DNA from: Terebella lapidaria
Lineage: Eukaryota; Annelida; Polychaeta; Terebellida; Terebellidae
Length of the DNA stretch: 64,000 bases
Assembly (NCBI GenBank): GCA_949152475.1
Contig: OX424555.1
Coordinates: 18,866,868 to 18,930,867 of the forward strand
Direction: 5' to 3'
Within the stretch, counting starts at the first letter, position 1. The number at the start of each line of letters is the position of its first letter. A program made the position numbers and the translations under genes. The notes beneath the pieces are model-generated. The model made no database searches, was not told where the DNA came from, and was given only the letters and a program-made list of their open reading frames with translations. Below are positions 46,840-56,699 of this stretch, piece after piece.

Positions 46840-47085
46840 ACCAATGAGATATCTCTCAACTTCAGTACTTGGGTCGTCAGACCGGAATTGGAAAAATATT
46901 AGTGGAAGCCTTCCAAGCTACCTAGTAGTGGTACTCAGTCTTCACAACGTTAGAGCTGAAACACTCCTCACCCACACAATCCTAGGAGGAAAGCATGGTG
47001 CCATATTTCTTCCCATAAATAGACTTGACACAGACAGGACGTCCAACGAGTTTTTTCCGCCCTTTTCTCACCACAAGTAAGGATA
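46840..47085 (+). pseudogene. Possible helicase-like (Pif1/Helitron) remnant
   Basis: An open frame reads LLTHTILGGKHGAIFLPI followed by NRLDTD and FFPPF. This resembles the region before the last motif of Pif1-type Helitron helicases, where a GxHxG-type turn precedes an IPRI segment and a PF/RRQFP stretch. The match is short and from memory. It could be chance. Confidence 0.2.
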
Positions 47086-47304
47086 GTCAAACAATGTGCT
47101 CTGCTGACAACAACCACAGAGGCTCAAGCAAGGACATTGGTAGAACTGGCCCACATCTGAGACGTCAACGAAACTCGGTCAGCTCGTCAAACAGAAGCAT
47201 ACATTTTGATAACAGAAAAGTCGGTAAGCCGGTACTAAGGACGTACATGTATCTTGGAAGTCTTGAACAGCCACAAAGAAGAATTGCTGGATCTACGAAT
47301 TACT

Positions 47305-47385
47305 CACCAGGACGTGAACCCCATACCTCCCGCACTGTGAGCTTCGTTGCTTCAAGAGCCACCACTCCTATCCAGTCGGCCACAC
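47305..47385 (-). repeat. Possible tRNA-derived SINE head
   Basis: On the minus strand TGGCCGACTGG (47382-47372) fits an A box and GGTTCACGTCC (47320-47310) nearly fits a B box. Their order and strand are right. The 51-base spacing is longer than in most tRNAs and the cloverleaf is poor, so a SINE or a degraded tRNA relic is more likely than a tRNA gene. Confidence 0.35.
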
Positions 47386-47589
47386 TTTTGGGTTTATACT
47401 TCGGCCTTGGCACTTGGAAGGCACGTTTTTGAAATCTAGACAGCTAAGCAATGCCCTGACAACTAAGTGAGAACTCAAAACCACAAAAGAAATCAATGGG
47501 AGTCACTCTGGTACCTCCTTCCCAACAAACTCAAGAAAAGCCACAGTGCAGGCCTAGAGGAGGAAGGTTATGAAGGGATCCCTTACTTG

Positions 47590-48300
47590 TTTGGCAATGT
47601 CCTCGAATCCAGTCGCAGTGGCATATCATAGTTCAGCAAACCAGTGGTGGACACCTCAGAATGGTTCACTGTGAATACAGGCCCACACGACAACTCGGCA
47701 AAGGGGCCCCGTCGTCTACAACATTCCTGTTGGAACAAACTACATTGACGTAAAACATATTATCTTCAAATTCAAAGCAAAGACTGTCAAAGCCTGCATT
47801 GTAATAAGGGGTCAAGTATGGCTGCAAACGAAGACGCCAACGCTCGCTTCCCTACAGGCCCACACGACAACTCGGCAAAGGGGCCCCGTCGTCTACAACA
47901 TTCCTGTTTGGAACAAACTACATCGACGTAAAACATATTGTCTTCAAATTCAAAGCAAAGACTGTCAAAGCCTGCATTGTAATAAGGGGTCAAGTATGGC
48001 TGCAAACGAAGACGCCAACGCTCGCTTCCCTTTGATCCGACTCGGCAATAAACGTGGAAGGGTCAGTTTTTGTAGACTTGTTTCAGCAAACTGAATGGAG
48101 TTGCCATCTACATCTTTGACCTCTGCAGAAGCAAACACCATGCATGTGATCAGAGAAGGACATACCAGGATGCTCATCAAGTTTACGGAAACATTCTTAT
48201 CGCCTATGATTAGCTTAAAGCCATGATGGAGATTGTCAAAGCGAGAAGCAAATCCGGATGTGAAATATGAAGTCGATTCAGGTCAGTCGGCTTGACGTCC
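47590..48300 (-). pseudogene. Unidentified coding-like remnant with an internal duplication
   Basis: On the minus strand, one frame reads FKLIIGDKNVSVNLMSIL, then EVKDVDGNSIQFAETSLQ, then KRALASSFAAILDPLLQC. This has a protein-like composition over about 90 codons. A second frame continues with CFEFEDNMFYVDVVCSKQ. A 175-base segment is present twice (about 47680-47854 and 47855-48031), so KRALASSFAAILDP occurs twice. I do not recognise the family. It is not a complete gene. Confidence 0.4.
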
Positions 48301-49002
48301 TTGTCGAGCACAGGATAAAACCGCTGATTTTCCTCATCCTTGAACGTCGATCAAGTGTTGTACGCGCCAGGCAGAATCATTTTGAGTTATGTCTCCTGAA
48401 GACAAACTACCTGTACTTCTACTGAAAATTCGAAGATATGGAGCGATGACTGGTCAATTTCTAATCGCAAGCTGAGCGCTGACTGTTCAGTCCGTCGCAA
48501 TATATATACAAGTAACCTACAGTGGAGATATTATTTTCGTGGCCAGCGGAAATATGTTGGGATGGGAAATTTTGTGTGATTAATAACCTTAACTTAGTGG
48601 ATTAAATTGCTCATTATTCTCCATATAATAAACAAAGAAGAACATATATATAGATGTTTATCCGAGTTCAGACCTCTCAATGGTTTTAATGCTGCCCAGT
48701 GTTTCGAATCAAATTGATAGTTTATGCGTCTATTTTGGTGTAAAAGCCATATTTTTCATCACATTTATCACTTTCATGTCAGAAAATATAAAAGTTGGCA
48801 ATCTTTCGTATTTTTCTGCCAACATCAGAAATTTAGCTCAATATATTTGAAAGTGATGTGATGTGATGTTGAGATTAGTATATTTGGAACAAATGATAGC
48901 AGGACCGGGCCCGCGTATGCCTACCCTCCGTGGGTCTGTTTTTACCCAAACTTAGAAGACCAGCGCGACGCGCTGGCCAATTAGCTATTAGGTTTAGGAA
49001 TG

Positions 49003-50455
49003 CAGTAGCGGATTTAGAGGGGGGGTTACTGGGGTCAGGACCCCCCCTTTTCGAAAAAAAAATACGTATACGTAGGCGGGTTCAGCCTTCCTGCCCAAGA
49101 AAAATGATGATGAAATACCATGTTTAAGAACAAGTTGATCATGGTGAGTTTGTTCGAAATGTATACTCAGGAGAGACCGGGAAGCTACCACAGGACATAA
49201 AAAGGGGTCTGGCTTCTGGGGTCCTTCAGCGGGCCCCGGACCCCCCACCCAAATGTGCAGATTCCCTGCAGATTATACATTTTTTTACATACTTTTCAGG
49301 ACATAGTCATCAATGAATTTTTAAGTGCAATATATACCCAGGAGAGACACTAAATTAATTCAGAACATAGAAAGGCTATGATTTCTGGGGCCTTTCAGTG
49401 GGCTCAGACCCCCGGCCCAAATGTCCAGCTTCTCTCACCTTTTTACAAACTTTCCAGAACATGGTCATCAATGAATTCTTAAGTGCAATCATTCCCAGGA
49501 AAAGGCACAAAGTTAGTTCAGAACATAAGGAAGGCTATGACTTCTGGGGCCTTTGGGCAGGCCCCAGGACCCCCGGCCCAAATGTGTAGCTTCCCTTCTA
49601 CATGTACATTTTTCACAAACTTTCTAAAACATGGTCATCGATGAATTTTTAAGTGCAATTTATTCCCGGGAGAGAGAAGGCCACAAAATAAGTTCAGACC
49701 ATAAAAAGGGTTATGAATTCTGGGGCCCTTGAGCGTGGCAAATGGACCCCCGGCCCAAATGGATAGCTTCCCTTCTACTTTCTACCAACGTTTCCAGAAC
49801 ATGGTCATCGATGAATTTTTAAGTGCAATTTATTCCCAGGAGGAGGCCACAAAATAAGTTCAGAAAATAAATAGGGCTATGACTTCTGGGGCCCTTTAGC
49901 GGGCCCCAGACCTCCGGCCAAAATGGGTAGCTTCCCTTCTACTTTCTACCAAAGTTTCCAGAACATGGTCATCGATGAATTTTTAAGTGCAATTTATTCC
50001 CAGGAAAGGCCACAAAACTAATTCAAAACATAAAGAGGCTTTGATTTCTGGGTCCCTCAGCAGGCCCGACCCCCCTCCCATCCCCCAAGCTGAGACAGGT
50101 TCGCTTCGTTTCTAGTTTTTGCATTTATTATTGAAGTATGGCGATAAATGGGTATTCAAATGAAAATTATACCCAGGAGATGCCATCAACTTACCTTAAG
50201 TCATAAAAAAGACTCTGGCTTCAGGGTCTCTTGGGCGGGCCCAAGAACCATACTGGGACAGATTCGCTTCACTCACAACTTTTTTTTTACAAATATACCG
50301 GGTGCAGGAAGTGGGAATTACACCCAGGAGATCCCAGGAAGCTACCACAGGACAGAACAAAGGCTCTGGCTTCTGGGGCCCTTGAGCGGGCCCCAGACCC
50401 CACGCCGTATAATGTTGGACCCCCTCTTTTCAAATTCCTGGATCCGCCCCTGGAA
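49003..50455. repeat. Array of about 170-base units with inverted ends
   Basis: About seven units, each with ATGGTCATCGATGAATTTTT, AAGTGCAATTTATTCCCAGG, GGCTATGACTTCTGGGGCCC and GGCCCAAATG. The outer ends are GTAGCGGATTTAGAGGGGG and, inverted, CAGGGGCGGATCCAGGAATT. This makes it a tandem array bounded by short inverted repeats. A short relative with the same end motifs lies at about 41985-42090. Confidence 0.75.
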
Positions 50456-51168
50456 TGTTCACCTGAATGCTAGACAAATATCGATTGATTTTCCGCCAGA
50501 GACCTGGAAGACATCAATTTACCGATTTAATGTATGCGTCATTGATATCTTGATCTTTATTTTATATAACATAAATCTAACATGAATAATGGAGTAAAAC
50601 AATGGTACAGGCAGTCAACTGATATAGGCCCAGCGGCTGATGGGTTTCAGTATTGTTGACAGAGAGGGTCGATGACATTAATTCAGGTGATGTTTCCGCC
50701 CTGTATGATACTGACTGTGACTGCGACGACTGTGACTGATCAGTTCTACACGGTGAGACGTTCTACCTCATCCACATATTAGTCGAGGAAGTACTTGCCA
50801 TGATAAGCTAATCTTCGTGTATGAGATAATTGTTATGAAAAAGCATGCCGAATTACATGCTCTAGACGCGATCACCAAGGAGACCATGCAGCTCGCCATC
50901 TCCACCCAATGATCCCGCTATTGATGAGATGCCCATAGTTCTGGCATATATATCATGCACTAATACATTGGACGCTGCACCCGCCAGCCATTATACCATT
51001 GCTACACAAACTCCCCGTCATTTGCGGCTATTAGTATTCGGCGGGCGCGGGCACGGCCGCAGGTGCGGGTATGGCAGGGATGGCGGGCACGGTAAAGGCC
51101 GTGTCGTTTTCCTCAATGTGAATCACGTACAAATGGATGGCTCGTACGTTTCGTATGTTTTGCACAAC
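50456..51168. other. Intergenic DNA, no gene seen
   Basis: No supported coding sequence. The segment 51015-51095 is an inverted partner of 53695-53790 (see separate entry). Confidence 0.4.
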
Positions 51169-52860
51169 CAGGGGCTCGTTTCTCGAACAGTACTTACGCC
51201 AAGGGCGTATCTTACGCATTGCGGAAGTAATGCACCCTGTTTCTCGAAACGTTCTTAGATTAGACACATTGCGTAACATTTACGTCACCTCTGAAGGTGT
51301 CGTAAGTAATTGCGCATGTATACTTTCAGTGTTTCCTCTATATGAAGTTCATATTTCATATCAAATTGACTCTACCTAACGCTCATTCATCCAAGTATCC
51401 AATAATATTGTTATTATATTCAACACTGATGTGTAGTATGATGAAATGATAGGACTAGGTTATTGGTATTGTCTGCCTTTCATTAAAAAATGTGTTCCTG
51501 TCATGGCTATATTCTTGAGAGTTCACTTTTAATGATAACTTCTTATTTATTTTTATATGAAGTTCAGGTTAATGCAAACTTAAAAGACTTAAGTCTGCTG
51601 ATGTGTCTTTGGAATACACAAATAACACAATGATGCAAAAACATTTTATGAACGTCGTATATTTTCACTAACGCGAATCGATATAGCATGTGTGTTCTCG
51701 GCACATTGAAAAAGGTTAACCAGAATACAGGATCTTTGTATTCGAGCGAGGATAAATAGCAATTTCACAGGTTATATGCATTTTATTTGCATATTTATCA
51801 AAAGAAAAAAAATTGTTCGTAAGAAAGGAATCTTGAACCTCCGGATGCGGTGCAAGAATAGCATAACTAAACTGCAGATATCGTCAATTAATTATTCGTA
51901 ACTATTTCAAATATATTGTATGCCGCGGAGTACATACAAAATTACTCATTTCACGACATTATGAGCAATTTGCGATGACCAAATGCGCCAACATAATTAT
52001 GTACACAATTTGCAGAATAAACTCATATATAATGGAAACTCCATATTAACGTAGTCCGCTACAAACAGTGAGGTAATGAAGAGTCCAAATTTAAAAGTTA
52101 TGTCTTGAATATTATCTCTTCAAAATGACCTATTTTTTAGAGTAACTGATCAGCATCCTAATACTGAAAAGAAAATAGGGGTCACCGTGCTGGTTTCTTC
52201 GACATATTCCATCAAAATCACAAACATTTACCTAAAATGACATAAATTATGGCATTTTTGCACATTTTTTTGTCCATATTCACATCTTGCATCGTCTTTT
52301 CCATGCGAACGGATACGGTGACCCCCTATTTCCTTTTCAGTTTTAGGATGCTGATCAGTTACTTTATAAAATATGTCATTATGAAGTTTTAGATTATGTT
52401 GATATAGTTATTTATTTTCAAAAAAACTCTGACCCCTCCCCTCACTGTTTGGAGCTGACTACCTTGAGCAAAAAAGTAAAGCTCACATTATCATCGTATG
52501 TGTTTGAAAATAGACGTTTCATTACCTTAATCGTGTCAATTAACTCGTTTTACTCTTGTAACGCATGAATACTCATTGGTTAATTAATTATTTAGGTACA
52601 AGAAAGTTAGCCCAAAATGTCCACTAAAACTGTCATATCTTCACAAATAATTGAGCTATTCACATGCACGCGTTACCATAGAAACTACCACCGGCTACTA
52701 CTTACGAACTGGCTTGGCATTACTTACGAACACACATTTGAGAAATGCGTAAGTCAGGTTTGAGAAACAGACTTACGAAATTACTTGCGCATTACTTAAG
52801 TTGTTTCTTAAACCATTGAGTACGAAACCTACTTACGAACTGTTCGAGAAACGAGGACTG
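51169..52860. mobile_element. Nonautonomous element with CAGnnnCTCGTTTCTCGAAC ends (hAT-like)
   Basis: The left end is CAGGGGCTCGTTTCTCGAAC. The right end inverted is CAGTCCTCGTTTCTCGAACA. Subterminal regions are rich in TTACG/CGTAA motifs on both sides. CAGGG-type ends and dense subterminal repeats are typical of hAT elements. I could not find an exact 8-base target duplication. No transposase is present. It contains the foldback element at 52051-52462. Confidence 0.55.
52051..52462. mobile_element. Foldback MITE nested in the hAT-like element
   Basis: The ends are GTAGTCCGCTACAAACAGTG and, inverted, GTAGTCAGCTCCAAACAGTG. Inverted similarity continues inward. The arms around 52125-52190 and 52313-52380 share AACTGATCAGCATCCTA and GGGGTCACCGT. 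The entire 412 bases can fold into one hairpin with a loop of about 125 bases. Confidence 0.7.
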
Positions 52861-53400
52861 CAAATATACTAGTGAATGACGGCAAAGTTTATCCTAATCA
52901 GTAGGCCTATTTGAATTTGCGAAACACACACATTTTGTTTTCCAATCCTTGCACAAAATCATTTGTTGCCTCTACTAATTGTAAATTATCACACCTTTCC
53001 ATCTGGACTTGCATAGTAACATCAAAAAGTTTACTTCCACTTATTTTTCTTTCAGTGTTCTTTAAATCAGATCCGACAGAGAAATACATTCACAGATCGG
53101 CATCAAAGCCAATTTTCAGCACCACTGCAATTAATTCGTGTGTATCTGAGACACATATATCCATGCATGATCTCCAATGCGTTCATGTTACCTCAACACT
53201 CATGTAGGCTAGAAATAAAACAGTTATGTCTATGGAATGCACACGGAGCTATAACTACACGTATGGATACACGCTTTCTCTCAGAGTTACCTACACAATT
53301 ACTGTGTTGCCCACTGCTGTATACAGTAAGATCTGGATCAGTTACTAGTAGTATCATGAGGCTACCGCTCCCGGTGGGGGGGGGTCTGACATGTGGGTCG

Positions 53401-53541
53401 GCTTGGGCGGCCCTAATATCATACACTGCGCCTTAATACTACTCGTCCACTAAATGAATGCCATTCAATACGTCTGTCACCTTTCTAATCCTCATTGAAT
53501 ATAGAGGAAGGCGCAGTGTATGATACTTGGGCCACTTGGGC
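53401..53541. repeat. Small foldback element
   Basis: ATCATACACTGCGCCTT (53418-53434) and its exact complement (53508-53524) form the core of arms of about 33 bases. The loop is about 73 bases. Confidence 0.6.
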
Positions 53542-53905
53542 TATTAATTACCCTGGAACAGAAGACAGGGGTGGCTGTAAACTGTGACTCGTGGGTCAGA
53601 AACGACGATGTAGTCAGGATCATCAAGATAACTACTCGTGATCAGAAACTAGCTTTCCCTAGATACGTAGGCCTATGGGTGAGACATCCCCGTAATACCC
53701 GCGCCCGTTGCTGCCGAATTAACATCCCTGTCATACCCGTGACCATGCCAGGGTCCGCACCCGCGCCCGCCGATTACTAATAGCCTCATTTGCGCGGTGT
53801 TATCCCCATAAAAGCCACATAACCTGCAGTATGAGGGCACATTGACATTGTAGGCTATGCCAGACTGCACCTAACTCATATTAAAAGACGAGGCCCATAT
53901 GAAAC

Positions 53906-54886
53906 ATGGACATGCACGTCACGGCAACGACGGCAACATATCGAGCTGATAACACTACCTGTGCTGGTGTTCAAGAAAACTCTGTGTTACTGGTAGCAAC
54001 GAGTGCTATTCTGGTGGCCGGTCTGGCGGCAAACATTGTTACCATAGTGACTATCACACTGTCCAAGAAGATACGGCTGTACGGCCAGGGAATGGTGATA
54101 GGTGTATCAATCTCGGACATGGTGTTCCTGGCCTTCTGTTTCCCATTGATAATGGCAGTGATCGCTAACTGTGGGCAGTGGCCGGGCGACTACACCCTCT
54201 GTTTGATCCAGGGATACGTCAACGCCGTCAGCTTCCACGGCGCTCTCAACAACATCGCACTCATCGCCATCATCTGCTACGTCAGCATCGCGCACATTGC
54301 CACTTACAAAAAAATCGCACAAACCAAGAAAATCGTCATATTTATGTCCATCACTTGGATACTGTCGGCCTTAACTCCGGTCCCTTCACTTCTCGGGTGG
54401 GGGAGTGTACATTTCGACCCGAAACTTGACACGTGTTTGTATGACTGGCAGGTTAATCTAGGGTTCTCAGTTTATGTCCAGATACTGGGCTTGTGGCTAC
54501 CTTTATTTATAATTACCGCGTGCTACGTCGGGATATTCCTTACCGTTATGCGGAGCAGGCGGAAAGTGTCTGGCGCTCTTAGCATTTCTTCCTCTGAAAA
54601 CCAAAACGGGGACATTCACGTAACAAGAACACGTCTGACGTCACGCGAACGTCGGTTGGCAGTGCAGCTTCTACTGCTAGTGTTGTCTTCTGTTGTGAGC
54701 TGGGTGCCCTATTTCTTCCTGGCTTGGTACATCGACCCTAACGGAGCGGCGTCTAAGGATGTGTATGACGTCACCAGTAACCTGGTTATAGCACATACCG
54801 TCGTTAATCCACTCATTTACTTTTTTAGCAATAAGGTCTTCAGACAGGAGGCAGCCAGTGTTTTCTCGTGCAAGAGATGTCATTAG
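53906..54886 (+). CDS. Intronless rhodopsin-family GPCR, melatonin-receptor-like group
   Basis: A single exon of 326 residues. Sequon at Asn16. TM1 has Asn43 and TM2 has SISD with Asp71. Cys99 and Cys177 form the extracellular disulfide. TM6 has SWVPYF (265-270) and TM7 has NPLIY (301-305). The C-terminus CKRC could be palmitoylated. The TM3 segment around NNIALIAIICYVSIAH resembles melatonin/GPR84/moody-type receptors, where NRY stands at this place. Here it is ICY (123-125), so the usual Arg is missing. The last 19 codons are the first unit of the tandem array that follows. The start is the first ATG of a long open frame and gives a normal short N-terminus. It is probably a plasma-membrane receptor with unknown ligand. 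Confidence 0.87.
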   Translation: MDMHVTATTATYRADNTTCAGVQENSVLLVATSAILVAGLAANIVTIVTITLSKKIRLYGQGMVIGVSISDMVFLAFCFPLIMAVIANCGQWPGDYTLCLIQGYVNAVSFHGALNNIALIAIICYVSIAHIATYKKIAQTKKIVIFMSITWILSALTPVPSLLGWGSVHFDPKLDTCLYDWQVNLGFSVYVQILGLWLPLFIITACYVGIFLTVMRSRRKVSGALSISSSENQNGDIHVTRTRLTSRERRLAVQLLLLVLSSVVSWVPYFFLAWYIDPNGAASKDVYDVTSNLVIAHTVVNPLIYFFSNKVFRQEAASVFSCKRCH

Positions 54887-56035
54887 ATTACAGCAAGCCT
54901 ACAGACAGGAGGAGGCAGCCAGTGTTTTCTCGTGCAAGAGGTTAATTAGATACAACAAGACCTTCAGACAGGAGGAGGCAGCCACAGTTTTGTTGTGCAA
55001 GAGATGTCATTAGATACAACAAGACTTTCAGACAGGAGGCAGCCAGTGTTTTCTCGTGCAAGAGATGTCATTAGATACAACAAGGCTTCAGACAAGAGGA
55101 GGCAGCCAGTGTTTTCTCGTGCAAGAGGATAATTAGATACAACAAGACCTTCAGACAGGAGGAGGCAGCCACAGTTTTGTTGTGCAAGAGATGTCATTAG
55201 GTACAAGACCTTCAGACAGGAAGCAGCCAGTGTTCTCTCGTGTGAGAGATGCCATTAGATACAACAAGGCTTCAGACAAGAGGAGGCAGCCAGTGTTTTC
55301 TCGTGCAAGAGGATAATTAGATACAACAAGACCTTCAGACAGGAGGAGGCAGCCACAGTTTTGTTGTGCAAGAGATGTCATTAGGTACAAGACCTTCAGA
55401 CAGGAGGCAGACAGTATTTTCTCGTGTGAGAGATGTCATTAGATACAAGACCTTCAGACAGGAGGCAGACAGTGTTCTCTCGTGTGAGAGATGCCATTAG
55501 ATACAACAAGGCCTTCAGACAGGAGAAGGCTACCAGTGTTCTCTCGTGTGAGAGATGCCATTAGATACAACAAGGCTTCAGACAAGAGGAGGCAGCCAGT
55601 GTTTTCTCGTGCAAGAGGATAATTAGATACAACAAGACCTTCAGACAGGAGGAGGCAGCCACAGTTTTGTTGTGCAAGAGATGTCATTAGGTACAAGACC
55701 TTCAGACAGGAGGCAGACAGTATTTTCTCGTGTGAGAGATGTCATTAGATACAAGACCTTCATACAGGAGGCAGACAGTGTTCTCTCGTGTGAGAGATGC
55801 CATTAGATACAACAAGGCCTTCAGACAGGAGAAGGCTACCAGTGTTCTCTCGTGTGAGAGATGCCATTAGATACAACAAGGCCTTCAGACAGGAGAAGGC
55901 TACCAGTGTTCTCTCGTGTGAGAGATGTCATTAGATACAACAAGACTTTCAGACAGGAGGAGGCAGCCATGTGTTTCTCGTGCAACATGAGTCATTAGAT
56001 ACAACAAGGACTTCAAACAGGAGGGTGTTGCATAA
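54830..56035 (+). repeat. Tandem array derived from the receptor's last codons
   Basis: About 20 units of 58-64 bases. The first unit is the end of the receptor coding sequence (NKVFRQEAASVFSCKRCH and stop). Later units keep ACAAGACCTTCAGACAGGAG, GCAGCCAGTGTTTTCTCGTG and AGAGATGTCATTAGATACAA. Unit types recur in order (for example at 55086, 55270 and 55575), giving a higher-order pattern. Minus-strand open frames across the array are by-products of the repeat. Confidence 0.92.
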
Positions 56036-56133
56036 GGTTAAAGAATATTGATATGTTTCAGATATATCATGGTGATAGCAGCATGGTTACATGCAAACAA
56101 ATGACCGGTGATAGTATACATGTTGATGTATAC

Positions 56134-56139
56134 AATAAA
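56134..56139 (+). promoter_or_regulatory. Candidate polyadenylation signal beyond the array
   Basis: AATAAA occurs about 1.25 kb after the receptor stop codon. If used, the 3' UTR would contain the whole tandem array. Resemblance only. Confidence 0.3.
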
Positions 56140-56600
56140 CGTATAAAGCTTAATGCCCCATTCCCAGAGGGCCAGATCACTTTCCAAATAACCCCGGATA
56201 AGATTGTCCCGGATCACCACTATATCCGGCAGATGAATTATACTGCTTCCACATTTCAGTCGAGTTTCATGTGATTTCATGTGAAATGTCTCGACTATGT
56301 GTTTCCCGACTTGTTGAAAATATTGGAAATATATGTCACATATCCAGATACATGTAGTTTTGTCCAGTCACAATAAGAGGTACTGTACAATTTTTTTATC
56401 ATTCTGCATAATATCCAAATTATTTAGGGTTGTAGTTCGCATCTACGCTCATCAACTAAGTTACACAGTAATTCAACGTATGTTTGGTTTTGGACCACGT
56501 CACACGCCACCCAAGCAGCCATCAAAACTGTGCATGGTGCATTCAGTAGCCTACGTTTTCAATATTTTAATTCTTGAAAATCATTACAATGTGTGTGTGT

Positions 56601-56693
56601 TTTGTGTACGGATCACAAACCTGATCCCACAAGAAGCGTACGGATCTGGGATCTGATCCTGATCCGGAATCAAGTTTGTGATCCGTACACAAA
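56601..56693. repeat. Perfect 20-base palindrome, small foldback element
   Basis: TTTGTGTACGGATCACAAAC at 56601 is matched exactly by its complement at 56674-56693, across a loop of 53 bases that itself has GGATCTGGGATCTGATCC-type motifs. Confidence 0.75.
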
Positions 56694-56699
56694 AAAACG

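Larger units (their letters stand above)
51015..53790. repeat. GC-rich inverted repeat pair flanking 2.6 kb
   Basis: Left arm 51015-51095 contains GGCTATTAGTATTCGGCGGG and GGGTATGGCAGGGATG. The right arm (53695-53790), read on the minus strand, contains GGCTATTAGTAATCGGCGGG and GGGTATGACAGGGATG. The arms flank the nonautonomous element at 51169-52860. Confidence 0.65.

Noticed and set aside
47305-47385. Functional tRNA gene
   Set aside because: A and B boxes are imperfect, spacing is long and no clean cloverleaf can be drawn.
47025-47432. 135-codon plus-strand open frame
   Set aside because: No recognisable domain and it overlaps the tRNA-like sequence on the other strand; probably chance.
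54964-55696. Three 80-codon minus-strand open frames with LARENTGCLL repeats
   Set aside because: They are the antisense of the receptor-derived tandem units and repeat with them.
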